A stretch of 64,000 bases of DNA from Neckera pumila (taxonomy: Eukaryota; Streptophyta; Bryopsida; Hypnales; Neckeraceae), in the NCBI GenBank assembly GCA_963969595.1, contig OZ018417.1, positions 1,552,501 through 1,616,500 of the forward strand, in the 5' to 3' direction. Below are positions 1 to 12,907 of this stretch, piece after piece. The position numbers and the translations under genes are program-made. The notes beneath the pieces were generated by a model that saw only the letters and a program-made list of their open reading frames with translations, was not told where the DNA came from and did not search any database. Numbering within the stretch: position 1 is the first letter of the stretch; each line of letters starts with the position of its first letter.

Positions 1-171
1 CACAATGTTAAGTCACATACAATGGTTTCTTCAAGGTTGATCAATTCATCCAAGTTTTTATCCTCTCGAATTTGTTTGGTTGGATGAGTCAATGAATTAT
101 CCCAGTCATCTATATTTGCTTCTACTTCTAATTTTGTATGTGATGTAAAGTCTTTCTCTCACTTCCTGCAG

Positions 172-3100
172 GATTTGTTGAATGACAAGGAAGTGGACTG
201 CCAAGAATATGCTCTGCTTGCATTGGATCTTTTATCTCCAAGAATTGCGATTCAGACGAAGGAGCTGCCATTTAAGATCATTCTCAGTTTTCTTCATACA
301 AAGTGTCCAAGCTTTGTAAGAGATGCGGCTGCTGGGTTTTTGCATTTGATGGTCAAAGAGAGTGCAGCGAATGCCAAGATGTTTATGGAGACGCCAGCAA
401 CATTGAAGGCTGTACTCCTTTGCTTAGACAGAGACGCTGAAAATCCCAGCAGTCAAAAATCTGCTTCTGCGCTGCTCATCATGGCAACAGAAGAGGACGA
501 CGATGTCCGCTATGGGATTGCCTGTGCTGGTCTGAGTATTCTTGTCACATTTGTGCAAAGGCTTGGTACGATTGAACACAAGAAGTTGCTGACTATGATG
601 CTGGGTCTGCTTTGCAAAAGTGGGACTGATTGTGAGGTATGTACTCTTGAGAATCTTACTGTGCTCAAAAACGTCTGGATTCCTTTCCCAAGGGTGTTGC
701 GGCAGCTCTTCATGAATTTTTATTCACCATTTTAGAATCTTGTAATTGATCGACTGTACTGCGATTTTGGGGGTTTGATATGTGCAGGAAGCGGTGACCA
801 AAGCTAATGGTCACACCTTTCTTTTAATATCCCTTCAAGAAGAAATTTCAATGGATGCAGCGATACAAGGCTTGCTGAATCTTTTAAGCAATGCGAGGAC
901 TCGAGGCGATGTGCTGCAAGCTGGGTTTGTGGAAATAGGAATGGGAAGCATTGACCGGGAGTTTGCCAGTACTGAAATGGCCCTCGCTTTGGCTAGGGTT
1001 TGCTCTACTTCTGATGGATTGGATCAAATCGTTGCTTGCTCTGGTAGCGTTGGAGCGCTGTTGATCCTTCTAGAGCGCTGTCCAACGATTGATGGGATAG
1101 GAGCTGCAGCAGCAGTTATTGCAAAATTGTACCCGCGGCTCAATTCCATTGAGAATTTAAAACGACAGCGCGAATTGATAGGTGCCTGTTCCCATTTGAT
1201 CAAATATCTTGATCATGAGGACAGGTCACAACTGTCGGAGTTTCTGAAGGCTCTTGCAGCTTTTATAGCTGGAAAGAAGGGGCGGCAAACTATTCATGAA
1301 GAGCGGGGTCAAATACCTTTCATGCGATTTCTGGAGAATAGGGAAATTGATACTCAGGTAAGGGATTTTTCCCTTCGTACTAGAACTTCCTTCAGAATAT
1401 TCTTGTAGAGACCGCTTAGTTAGCGAATAGTTACTTTTCAATTGTTTTGATGAGTTTGTCTTGACCAAGAAGGGAGGATTTGAAACTGTCGACAATCAAA
1501 ACGTTCACCAGTCGGCTTATTCTTTCGTCTCGTTCTTGGTTTGCCTCAATTTTATTTCGAAAATATGCTGTCTTTTTGTGAGAGAATGACTTATCTCACC
1601 CATGTGTACATTTTTCAACGAAGAGAGGTACTATTAATGTTTATGTCCTTTCTATTCTGCAGCGTTAGTCACAGGATCTTTTGTGCATATTCGAACACTT
1701 ATTCATCGCTGGAGGGTTGTCAAGAAAATTTATCGAGAATGCGTTTATTCAATTTAAATATACATATTTTTGTGGTAGACTTAGTTTTGATTAGATTATG
1801 GCACTATTTAGTCACTGATACGCATTTGTTGCAATAGGTGCGGGATCTGGTGCTGCAAATTTTGGCGGAGATGAGTAGTGTCTTTCCAGATGGAGTCACG
1901 GTGCGAGATTCCAGTTATTATAAGATTTTGAATGTGTTTTTGGAGTACAGGGTTGGTGTATTGCTATGTGCTTTTCCTGGAAACGTCGGATTTAGGGAGA
2001 ACACGGAGAGTATGAAGAATTTGCTGATTCTTATCAGAAACTTGAGCCTTGCTAGTCCGTTCCTCCTCCTAATTTTTTTTATCGTTTTAAACCAGTGGAG
2101 TAGTTGACCATCCATGTGTCAAATAGGCATACAGTCATCGAGATTTTAGAATCCTTGCTAATAAGTATTTTTGTTTTTTTGTCATTTCATATATCTTTTA
2201 TCGTGCAATGCAACAGTAGGGAATTAAGAGTCTTGAGGACCACATTACTTCTTGTAATGGTTCAGTTTGTTAAAGGCAATCGATGAGAAGCAAGAAAGTA
2301 GTGATGCTTCATACGGCGAATCCATTTTTCAGTTGTATGCTTTTCCAATTGTACTAATTGTTAAAAACTTCAAGAGTACGAAAAAAGACCTGATTAATCG
2401 TAGTTCTTACCTGAAGACTGCAGTTGTTGTATTAATATTATGAGAAGCTCTCCTTGTTGTGAATGGATTTGAAGAATTGCAAAAAGACTGTGCTAAGCTT
2501 AATTGTGTTTGTATTCAGGGCCAGCCGCTTGTAGTCATCTATCTGATGCTGGTGCTGTAAATCTGCTGCTGTCTGTTCTTTCTAATCACGGGAGTTCGTT
2601 GTCAACGGTGACTGAGCTTGCTGTCAAGGCACTCGTGAAATTTATGGACGATCCCGACTGTAAAAGAGCGTTTCTTAATGGAGGAATCAGATCTCTAGTC
2701 TCTATTTTAAAGCTCGATGCCGGGTCGTCTGATTTCAGGAATCTTACGACCATAACACCCAGAATACTGGTTAGTTCATCCTCACCACTGAATGCTCGTG
2801 TGAGGATCGAGAACCTTCCTTCCATTGCTCCCCGGTTTTTTGGCCTCTGAATTTGTTCTCTCCGGACTGAAAGGGTCATAGCTTTTGCTAGCAGTTGTGA
2901 GAACTTATCCTTCTTCACTGTTTATGGGGGACAGCCGTTGCAGCGGCGACCTCACGTCGCCACTGCCGGAAGAAAGACCGGGTGGCCCCTTTATTACCCC
3001 CGGGTTTACCAACCGGAAATTTGTATTTGCCACTCATGATACAATTTGGAAATTTTGAATTCATATTTGCAATCAGAGGCCCCAAATTAGGTAGGAGAGG

Positions 3101-4642
3101 TGAAGAAATACAAAACTAACGCACAAAATAGCCTGGGGCAAATTTTTCCTTTCACTCTTGACTGCAAAGGGAGGCCCGGCCATTCTCTCGGCGATGGCGC
3201 GGAGGTCGCCGGTTCTACAGTCTACCCGTGGCCAACGCCTATCTTCTTCCTGTAGCTTTTGGTACCTCCGACCAGCGATGAGCTCAAGATTGTGCACGAA
3301 AGAATCTAGAATCCGTTTTCAAGGGTGTGTTCATTAATTTCATACTGGTTGATATCAGCGGCATACTCTTCACATTTTAAACATGTTCTTCTTGGCTTCC
3401 TTGTGGGAATACCGGGTTTTGTCCTGAGTTTTTAGGTCCGAGGACTTACTAAGAACATAATCACAAAATTCTTGTTCTTATAAGCTGGTTTTCTTTTTGG
3501 ATGTATTGACACCTTTTAATTTGTTTGTTTGTCCCTATAACGGGAAGCAGGCGGATGTAGCTCAAGATCCAAGAACCGGTGGAGCTGCCTGCACTGCAAT
3601 CTTTAACTGCGACATATTACAAGCATTAAACCTTATAATGTAAGATGGTGAGACGAGCAGGATCAAATGGCAAGCTGCAATTTTGACGAAGCTGTTGGCC
3701 ACGAATGGGCCAACAAAGCAAGTATGTGCTGCTATTTTTTACGTCGGTACTCTGGACGCTCTCATCTATTTGCGTACTCAGAAGCATTGTGAGGATGTAA
3801 GTGCTACACCTTTGTCCTCATTCCTTGCCAACGCTAATTTTGTATCTTAGATCCTTTAATTTTCTTAGCAAGCCAGTTTTCTATTCCCATGAATAGCTGG
3901 TGCTCTAAATTTACAGTCTCACAACATCTTTATCGGTGGAGAGGATGCATTCTCGTCAATGTTGGAATGGAATCGAAAGACTCTGAGTTGTCCAAGGCTT
4001 CGTTGTTTTTCGTTCACTGTTACAATCGAGTGTTAGTTTTTCGACACGCATGAGGTCTTATCATCATAAGGATGATTCTGATTCCAAGTTTCTAAGACCC
4101 CAGTCTAAAGATTGTTATGCTGACGCTTTGTCTTCTGACAGATTGCAAATGATGTCCTGAAATTTGTGAGAGGGAAAAATAATGACTGCAGAAAATACAT
4201 CGACTATGTTTCAAAGAGGTGGAGGTAATCCTGTATGATTGGATGTTTGCATCATCGAAAACTAATCCCCTCCGAAGACATTTAGACTTCCAGCTGAAGA
4301 CGTGGGCAGACAGAAGCGGAATCAATCGTCCAGCTGTGAACCTCTCAACCAGAAGCAGGATTCTTTTGCAGTTGGGCGTACAAAAAAAGTAGAGCATTTC
4401 GGGAGCATCTTACTAGTCCTCATTCCTGCCAGCATATTGCTGCAGGATCAGCCCCACATACTGAGAAAAGGCATGTGCAGTTCAGTTCAGTAATTGTGCT
4501 TTACGTTAAAGATGATGAAGGTGATACGGAAGGTGATACGGAAGGTGATACGGAAGGTGATACGGAAGGTGATACTGTCAAAACGCTCGCCTGTGGTTTG
4601 CAATGCTCCACAGTATGCTGCAAAGGGAAGAGGAAAACATAA
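172..4642 (+). CDS. Armadillo-repeat protein, 3' part (5' end outside window)
   Basis: Probable exons, each with AG acceptor and GT donor and matching phase: 172-636, 788-1357, 1838-1955, 2519-2769, 3551-3796, 4142-4224, 4372-4642. The product is almost all short amphipathic helices rich in Leu and Ala (for example VNLLLSVLSN, LAVKALVKFM), as in armadillo/HEAT solenoids that bind partner proteins; no specific family was recognised. The tail after residue block RWSWAYKKSRAFREH is hydrophilic, has a GDTE tetrapeptide repeat and ends CCKGKRKT. There is a single in-frame TAA at 3641-3643 inside the fifth exon, yet the same frame stays armadillo-like after it and the downstream exon phases still fit. 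It may be a nonsense mutation, a sequence error or a tiny excised segment. The gene continues upstream of base 1. Exon borders are by eye; 1838-1955 and 4142-4224 are the least certain. Confidence 0.6.
2770..3550 (+). other. Intron with GC-rich insert
   Basis: Long intron of the armadillo gene. A GC-rich patch at about 2925-3300 stands out from the AT-rich surroundings and includes a short inverted repeat near 2945-2965 (GGCGACC / cgtcgcc). The minus-strand reading frame here has no recognisable product. It could be a small inserted element; no target duplication was identified. Confidence 0.3.
4520..4577 (+). repeat. 12-bp tandem repeat coding for GDTE
   Basis: The 12-base unit GGTGATACGGAA is repeated nearly five times, in frame with the last armadillo exon, giving Gly-Asp-Thr-Glu repeats. 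The units are identical, so copy number probably varies between individuals. Confidence 0.9.
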
Positions 4643-5879
4643 TAGAGTTTTCCTTAAGAGTCATTCAAAGTGAGGGTGCTCACGTTGTTCATTGAAAACT
4701 TGGGATGAATGTAATGAATAATGTGGTGAATTCGTGTGTTGCCAAGCCGTTTTTTAGCAGGTTATCACAAATCTAAAATAGTACCAACTCTAATGCCAAG
4801 TCTGGTTTTCAAGGCAACCCCTTACCAGTCTCATTGGCTATTCAGAAGAAAGCTTTTATCCTGTTGTCTTTCTATTCTTTATTCTAAGCCCGTGGATCAC
4901 CTAATGAGGATATACAGGAACGGTCTTGACATTAAGGGGAATTTCATTAAAATAGAGGTATTTGTCGTGCCATTTTGACCATCTAGGACAGGTATAGATT
5001 TCAGAACGGGTGATCTAAACTGTAAAAGTGCCAAATTCCGAAATGGTGCCATTTTAATGAGTTAATCGTAAAGTTGTCCTGTGTTTGTAGCTAGGTGTCA
5101 GAGGAAGATTTAACTAGGAATAGTATAGAAGCAATACGGCACCAAACTCCATCAAATTTGAGTTTTGATGGCCAATTTTGTTAAAATGGCGGTATTCTTA
5201 GTGCCATATTTTTCTTGTGCGATTTTTTCAGACCACCCACTCTGAACATCTAGAATGGGTATAGATTCCAGACATCTAAGACTGTTGTAGATTTCAAACA
5301 TCTAGGAATAATATAGATTTCAAACCAACCGTTCTAAAAATCTAAGATTGGCATAGTTTTTAGATATCTAAGACAAGCATAGATTTTTAGAATGTATGAC
5401 AACTCTAGACTTCAGAACAGCTGTTCTCAATTGAAATAACGTGCCATTGTAATGGAATGCTGCCAATCCTGCCATTTAACGAAATTGACCATTTTGGTGC
5501 TCCGGCAAGTTTGGTTCTGTGTTTTTCCTCGGAACTCTGGTTTATGGTCTTGCATTACTCACACTTTACGATTAACTCTATTGTGTTTGATAATCCTCTA
5601 ACTTAAATCCTTCCCGCTCTTGAAGGTTATCTAGTTCATTCAAGTTGCTAACCTTATGTTAGTAAAGGGAGAGATTGACTCAAAGAAGAAATCTTTGTAA
5701 GGTAGAACCCCCCATTACCAACCACTGCCCCTTTGTCATTCAATAGGGTTTCTTAAATGCAAGAGAGGCTATCATTCATTTCCAACCATTAGGTCTTAAT
5801 TTCAAACCATCAATTCCACCATTCTTGTGTCAACACATATGCTTGGTTTAGAGTGCCAAAGTGAACAAGAAGTAGTCTC
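4643..5879. repeat. Gene-free stretch with degenerate 27-bp repeats
   Basis: No convincing gene. From about 4968 to 5475 the DNA holds diverged repeats of about 25-30 bases built on 'catctaagac..tatagattt', bounded by arms containing GTGCCATTTTGACC. The same material recurs inverted at about 37900-38070, so this is a dispersed repeat whose internal units vary in number. Confidence 0.5.
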
Positions 5880-5883
5880 TTAA

Positions 5884-6817
5884 CCCCTAAAGGACCATTT
5901 GTCCCTCGGGGGACAATTTGGGTTCGGGCAGGTTTTTATTGTCTTAATTTTTAGTGATATTTTTTGGAATTTTTTGAGGTTGTGTATTTTTGCAAGAGCT
6001 TTGTGAATATATCTTCTTTATTCTAATTGATGGCTGGGAGCAAAGTTATCTTACAATTAGCAAAAATGGAGTTTGACAAGCAATACTAAAAAAATCACAA
6101 AAAGTTGAAATAATTTTTTTTCAATTTTTTTTCTCAAAGAGTATATTTTTGTCTACATGTGTAGCTTTGTTTCATTTAATTTGGACTAATAATGAAAAAG
6201 TTATGGACAATCTTAGTTTTTCAGGCAATCTAAGCATCTTTTTGAAAAAATAACTTGTAGAATTCATTTTTGAATGCAATTTTTAGAATTTTTCAAGTTT
6301 TTTTTGTTAGACAAGGTTAGATTTTCTTGCTAGAACATTCTCATCGTTGGAATTATTGTGATTCAATTCCATTTAAAAGCTATTAACTATTTAGTTTTTC
6401 TTCAATCTTGAACCCACTTCTACTTAACAATTTTTTAATGAGTGAAAATTAAGTGCTTTTTTTCCAAATTTTTTTTGGTAGATTCTCAACTCAACTACTC
6501 AACATGTAAATAAGTGGAAAATCAAAATCAATTGTGAAAAAAATTTGAACTAAAAAGATTCAAAGCCAAAAAATCTAGTCAAGCAAGGTGCAAAAAAACT
6601 TGTTTTCTTCACTTTAAATGCATATTCCGTATATATCTTGCAATCTATATGGTCAAAGTCTCTGAGTTTTCTTCCACGTATTCATATACTAGTCAAGTAT
6701 AAGATCTTGCAGTTGGATATGCAAAAAAAAACAATTTTTAAAGCTCTTTTTACTTTGCAATAGAAATGATAGTTTTGAGTGGTTTTTGATAAGAAAATCA
6801 CCTTGGTCCTTTAGGGG
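5884..6817. mobile_element. PiggyBac-type MITE, copy 1
   Basis: 934 bp, no coding capacity. It starts CCCCTAAAGGACCA and ends TGGTCCTTTAGGGG, a near-perfect terminal inverted repeat, and is flanked on both sides by TTAA (5880-5883, 6818-6821). A TTAA target duplication with C-rich ends is the hallmark of the piggyBac superfamily. The interior matches copy 2 (10480-11387) in the opposite orientation, including a shared 'tttggact..atgaaaaagttatgg' block. Confidence 0.88.
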
Positions 6818-7585
6818 TTAATGATTGGAGTCGAAAGACTCTATACATTGGACATAGGTCAAGGTCAACTTTTGACTTTAAAAATTCATAGTAATTTTAG
6901 TTCAAGTGATAAAATTACCAAATTTCTTGCAATCCCCATCATTTCTATAGGTGCACTGCTGAAAAATATTTGTTTTGCCTTGCACTAAGGTAGGATGCTC
7001 TAAAAGCGACCAGCTTCTTCAAATCAACCCTACAAAATGGTATTGAATAGATATGAGTTGGTCTTTAAATGGACCACTTTAGTCATTGATTGACCCCCAA
7101 AAAAAATATTCTTTATTGCAAGAGCCAATCATCGGCCTTGATTTCCTCAAATCACTTTAGAAATTGTAAGTGGACACACTTTGGGAGACCTAGGGTCACA
7201 AATAGGTACCTACAACAGAAATCTTAAGAAATTCATAACTAATTCAAAAATGCTTCAAAAAATATGAAACCACTTATGTTACGTTCTTCATCCATTTTTC
7301 TTTCTCTGAAAAATGAGTGGAAAATATTTCTATTCATGCAAATCTACAAAAAAGGTGGACCAGCCCTTAAATGGTTGCTTTTAGAGCATCCTACCTTACT
7401 CCATATCATATTGGAATTCCTTATTCGATTGGTTATGGGTGGAAACCAGTCAATTTATTACTGCATCTGAATGAAACTACATAGTCCTGACCATTATTCT
7501 TGTAGGACCTTGCCAATACAAAGGCCGCAATTGAGAGAGGCTATTGCAGAACGTGTTAAGTTAGTAGCTTTTAATCAGAGTTCTT

Positions 7586-7896
7586 GTCATTGTATCTACA
7601 CAAAATAGTGAAATTAGGTTGCCTTGTCAATTAGGTTGCCTTGTCAATTAGGTTGCCTTGTCAATTAGGTTGCCTTACCCCAGAGAAGTGACCTCATCGA
7701 TCAATGCTTGTTCCACATGGAGGCCCATGCCACTCTCTGAACCAAGCTTTGAACTGGTGTACAAATCTATGCTATACACATGGCTTTGAATTGAATGCAT
7801 TGTTGTACCAAAGCAGTGAAAATTTCTTTAGTGTGGACTGACGAGAAATTAGTGCGGGGCAACCTAATTTCACTATTTTGTGTAGATTACAATGAC
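7586..7896. repeat. Inverted repeat (about 38-bp arms)
   Basis: Arms at 7586-7623 and 7858-7896 are inverted copies with one indel (core CTACACAAAATAGTGAAATT). They enclose about 234 bp with a tandem array at the left edge. A related pair with core TGGGGCAACCTAATTGCACA lies at 8710-8730 and 8903-8923, so this looks like remnants of a second small inverted-repeat element family. Confidence 0.7.
7612..7677 (+). repeat. 17-bp tandem repeat, 3.9 copies
   Basis: The unit AATTAGGTTGCCTTGTC is repeated three times exactly plus a partial copy. The first unit lies inside the left arm of the inverted repeat, so the array grew from the arm end. Confidence 0.95.
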
Positions 7897-10479
7897 ACAA
7901 GATGTACACTATTATAACATTATAAGAATCTAGAAGAGTCTTTTTGTCAATTTTTGCTACGCCTACAAACAATACTCATGCTGAAATGTGTAAGTTATTC
8001 CTCCTTAAAATGTCAATAAAGTCCAATAGAAATTACTTATATTTTACAATTGTAACTATACTCAGCTGCTATTAGTATTGATTAGGGATGCACTTATATT
8101 AGAGCATACAAACTAAGAATTTCTATTGCTATCAAGATTAAATTGCATAAATTTCTAGAGACTGCCTCCCTAACATAATTGAATGTAAAGGCATCAATGG
8201 ATCTCTAAAATAACAAAGTAAGAGCAATGTATTTGAGCTATGGGATCCACCAATAAAGGAAATTTCTTTGATTCAAAAAACATACAATATTCTAAGTGAG
8301 AAAGTCCATTGTCACATTCAATTTAGAATGCACCCTCACTTAGTTATAGCCACATATCCTACATTTTTGGCTAGAAAAAGACAAATTAAGGAAGTAGAAG
8401 GGACCCTACATATTCTATTGTGTGCATTAATGTGCAAAATTTCAACCATAGAATCAAAATTTTGTCCTAGCTATTGCCTACCAATAGTTGAATAACCTCT
8501 AGAGTTTTGTTGTGCCAATAACTATTTCAAAATATTGTTATCCTAAGTAAGGCCTAAATCTTCACTTATTTTTTCTTTCAATAATATATTCAACCATATG
8601 ATCTTTTTATTGATTTATTCAAGAATATCTTCATAGATTTTTAGAATGAAAACCTCCATCAATTGCAAGATTGATATTGCTGCACCTAAGTTTTATAAAC
8701 TACATTGAATTGTGCAATTAGATTGCCCCAAACTATATGTTGACCATGCTTGAATTTCACATGGTTTACAACTTGAAGGTTGTTAATTTATTTTTTGGCA
8801 GCTTTGTAGTGGTTGCAAGGCCTTTTAAATATATATTCTTTGCAATAATTAGTGATGAAAATCTTTTACAGCAGTAAAAGTGTAAGACATGAGAAATTAG
8901 TGTGGGGCAACCTAATTGCACAATTTGGTGTAGGTTTTAATAGGGTTATAGAAGAAAAAAATTCTTTAAGAAAATCTAGAAAAAAACACTTGTATATCTT
9001 ACAACTTGTACATTTAGTAAAAATGTTGGAAAATGGATTGAGAGTATATGGAAAAAATTTAACCAAAAAGCTTTTATATTCATCTTTTAAAATATTTATA
9101 ACTTGGAAGGTGGTAGGTAATGAAAGAATAACCTCAATCACTAATAGTTTTGACAAGAAATTGAGACTATAGATTTCAATAGTAAAAATGTTCTATTTAG
9201 CAATATATACCCTGTATTTCAATTTTTAGTTGAACCTTTTTCAAAATTCAGTTCAAAAAGCGACTTTATATATTTCTTCTATCTTCATTGCTTGCAAAAA
9301 AACTCCCAATAACTTTCATCTTTTTATTTGAAATTGGTTGGTCAACATGTTTCTATATAGGTATCAATCTCCACAATCAAATAAAATTAATTGATGATCT
9401 TTTAGGATATATTTTAGCTACAGTAGCCAATTTTCCATTGAAATTATCCCATAAGATTCTTTGATGTTTAGAGCCAAAATAAGCTTCAAAGTACTAATTT
9501 GTATTTTGTAAAGTAAGGCTAAATCGTCATCATTTTGTATTCTTCTATGAATCAATCCACATGATACTTTTGTAAACTTATTCAAGTATATCTTCCCAAA
9601 ATTTCAAATCCCTCTTGGTTGCAAGATTATAATGCCTAAATTTCAGAAAATAGTTTTTTCTAGCCTTTCCTAAAGGTAAACTTTTGTCTTTCAATATTTT
9701 TAGAAAAAAAAAAAATGAACCCCAATATTTAAATTTGCAATATATCCCGCATGTTGAAAATTGGATTTAAAAAAATTAACAAAAAATAATCTCATATACA
9801 TTTTAAAATAAATTACTAAGTAAAAGGTAGTATATAATGAAAGAATTTTCTAGCTTAAGGAAATATCCCTCCCAATTGGTCAACCGCCTAAACCGACAAT
9901 GAAAAATTCATGGAAATTAAGATTTGTCAATCTCAATGGTGAAAATGTTCTAGTAAGAAACACATCTAGTGTTGTTGTTTTTTATTTGAAAATTCTTCTA
10001 TTTGAATTCAAAGTACGACTTGTAAAAATAAAAGTGAATTTTTTCTCACTACTTGTAAAACCAAATTCCTCATTCTTTCATTTCTTTAGTTAGAATAAGA
10101 TGATGTAATTTTTTTGGAAAAATTATTATTCAATCCAAATAATTTTTTTTTCAAATGTATTATTTTAGCTTTCCACTTTGACATTGAATCATGTAAGTTT
10201 TAATAACTTTGGCGATTTTATCCAAATGACAAAAAAACAAAGTTTTACATGTAGAATATGGTGATTAGGAATTATTGTAGAAATTTCATGCAAAAATTTC
10301 AAAATTTGAAGTCTAAACAACCTGCCTATGTTCTCCCCAAGCAAAATTGGCGCTTTAAAACTCTACGATTTAAGATTTTAGAGAGAGAGAAACACACATC
10401 ACATATGTTGCAGTTTTTATCAAAAATGACGTGAAATAAAGATTTACATATAGATTAGAGTGATTGATGTCCCTCTTAA

Positions 10480-11387
10480 CCCCTAAATACAAAGTATTTT
10501 CTAGCTTTGAAACTACTCAAAACTACCATGTCTGTTGCAATTACCAAAGAAATTAACAAAAATATTTAAAAAAAAATCCAGCCGTAGGATCTTGTACTTC
10601 AATTGTCTCAAATCATGTGGTAAAATTTTTATGAAGTTTAACCATATGGATTGAAAGATATTAGCATTTGAAGTTGAGATTTTTTTTTGAGTGTTGGCCT
10701 ACAAATTCAGATGACTTTGATTGCCATTTGCGGAATTTTTTTGCACAAAGGACCATAAATTTAAATTTTTTTGGTTGAACATTTGAATTGAGAGTGGGAA
10801 AAAAAAATTCAGAATATTAAAACTTGATTGCCACATACAAAAAAATTGTTAAGTTGAAGTAGGTCCGAGGTTGAACAAAACACTAAATTGTTAATAACTC
10901 TAAGAAAGAATTGAAAAATCATAATCCCAACAGTGAGACTCTTCTTGCAAATAAACTCACCCAAATAAAAAATAAAATTGAAAAAATTTGAAAAGAACAT
11001 TCAAAAGTGAATTGTATAAATTGTTTTTTGAGTAGATTGTCCAGAAAACAAGATTGTCCATAACTTTCTCATTATTAGTCCAAATAGAATGAATCAAAGC
11101 TTCAAATGTATACAAAAGCATAATCTTTTGGAAATAATTTAAAAAAAAAAAAAAAAAAAAAATCATATTTTGGGTTTTTTTTTGTTCTACCCGGCAAATT
11201 GCTTTTAAGACTTTGGATGACATAACTTTTGCTCCCGGCACCAAATGAAAAAAATATATACTTTTAGAAAGCTAATGTGATTTCCTATCTTCAAAAAAAG
11301 TTTAAAAAAAACAAATCAAAATTTGAGGCCACATGAACCTGCTCGAAATCCCTAGTGTCCCTCGCGGGAACTTTGGTACTTTAGGGG
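10480..11387. mobile_element. PiggyBac-type MITE, copy 2
   Basis: 908 bp, ends CCCCTAAAtac.. and ..tacTTTAGGGG, flanked by TTAA at 10476-10479 and 11388-11391. Non-coding. The interior is related to copy 1 in the opposite direction and to copy 5 in the same direction (blocks near 'cataacttttgctcccggcac'). Confidence 0.87.
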
Positions 11388-12907
11388 TTAAAGATTTCAT
11401 GCAAAAGCTTCAAATTATGAAGTCAATATAGTCTCCTTGAAATCAATGAAAAGAAACCAAAGTAGTCTCCTTAATCCCAAATTGCAAATTCTAGTGTTGA
11501 CAAAACTTTGAAGTTAAATGAAACCTTATCAAGTTATTATTTTTAATTGGTTATATTTTTGAAAAATCCTTCTTGAAGTCTAGATTTGGCATCACAAATT
11601 TGATTTTGAAAATGAATGATTATGATTTTTCTACTCAAGATTTTGTGCACGGGGGGCCATTGCAAATCTTGATGTTCTAGTGTTGAGGGCTCTTGGAAAT
11701 GAGTCTCAAATATACTAGATCTTGGAGAAAAATCATATTAGAAAATCCATTTAACCCCTAAAGGACCAAGGACTTTTTCTATGAAAATGCAGTGAAAACT
11801 GCCATTTTTGTTGTGTTCAGCTGAGAGACTAGAAAATTGGATTTTTTTCAAAATCTAACCATCGGATCTTGTAGTTAACTTGTCTGAGATGATGTGGTAA
11901 AAATTTCAAAAACTTTGACCATACAGATTGAGAGATATTAGCATTCAAAGTTCAAAATCTTCTTTTTTTGCATCATGCCCGGAAAAAAACTTGTCTTTGA
12001 CCACTCTTAGAGGAAAAAACTTGGTCTTGACAAAGTTGAGCTTTAATTCCTCCATGTAGTAAAGTGTGTTAGATACGTGTGGGAGAAGTTTGAAATCAAT
12101 TGGAAATGTGCAACATATAGAATAAATTCTTCTAATGCAACAAGGTAGTGAAAGTTGGATATACACTAGGTGATTTTGGAATCATTCTAGAAATTACAGA
12201 AATTCAAAATAGTGAAATCCGAATGGTCAATATGCATACATATCCTTCTTATACAACATGGTCAAAAAAAAAAAAAAAAAATTGTTACCACCTCCTAGAT
12301 TCAAAATCAGAGCAAAAGGTTGAAAATGCTGCCGGGCTGCTCCAAATGCCGGGAGGAAGCCGGGTTGCTTCTGACCTCCCTATCCAACCCAACTGCCCTG
12401 TCCCTGTCAGCTCCCTAGCAGACCCTACTAGGTTGCTGTCGGAGGTAGCTGCCAGCCAAGGCTTAGGCTGAGCGGCAAGACAGCCATACCGTCCCTCTCC
12501 GACACCTCTGCCATTCCCGACCCCACTTGCCGTTCCCCACCCCACTTGGCCTTCCCATGGTTCTCTTCTTCTCTTCCATCTGAGCAACCAGCTTCAGTTG
12601 AAATTTTCATTAGAAACTTAGTTTTGTTTAGCCTGTCTACTTCAGAAAGCAAGTATGAAGGAATGAATGGAATGCAAAGACATAAAGTAATTTATACAAC
12701 TACTTTTAGGAAGACATAGTTATTTAACTTTTCTGAAAGGTGAATCATGTCTTAGTTGAATCATAGAGTCCAAAGTGCTTGAAAAAAAATCCTTCAAATA
12801 GCATGACTTGAAAAAAAATCCTTCTAATAGCATGTCATTAGAAAGGAAAAAAATTAATTCTACATGTCATGGCATTAGAGGCACTCACGGTCATATATGC
12901 TCCATCA

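Larger units (their letters stand above)
6822..10475. other. AT-rich gene-free region
   Basis: No supportable gene; the longest open frames are short, AT-biased and unlike known proteins. It holds a 17-bp tandem array and two inverted-repeat pairs listed separately, plus many homopolymer A/T runs. Confidence 0.6.

Noticed and set aside
12285..12652. Overlapping frames in the GC-rich patch near 12.3-12.6 kb
   Set aside because: Low-complexity frames on both strands, no domain, no splice context.
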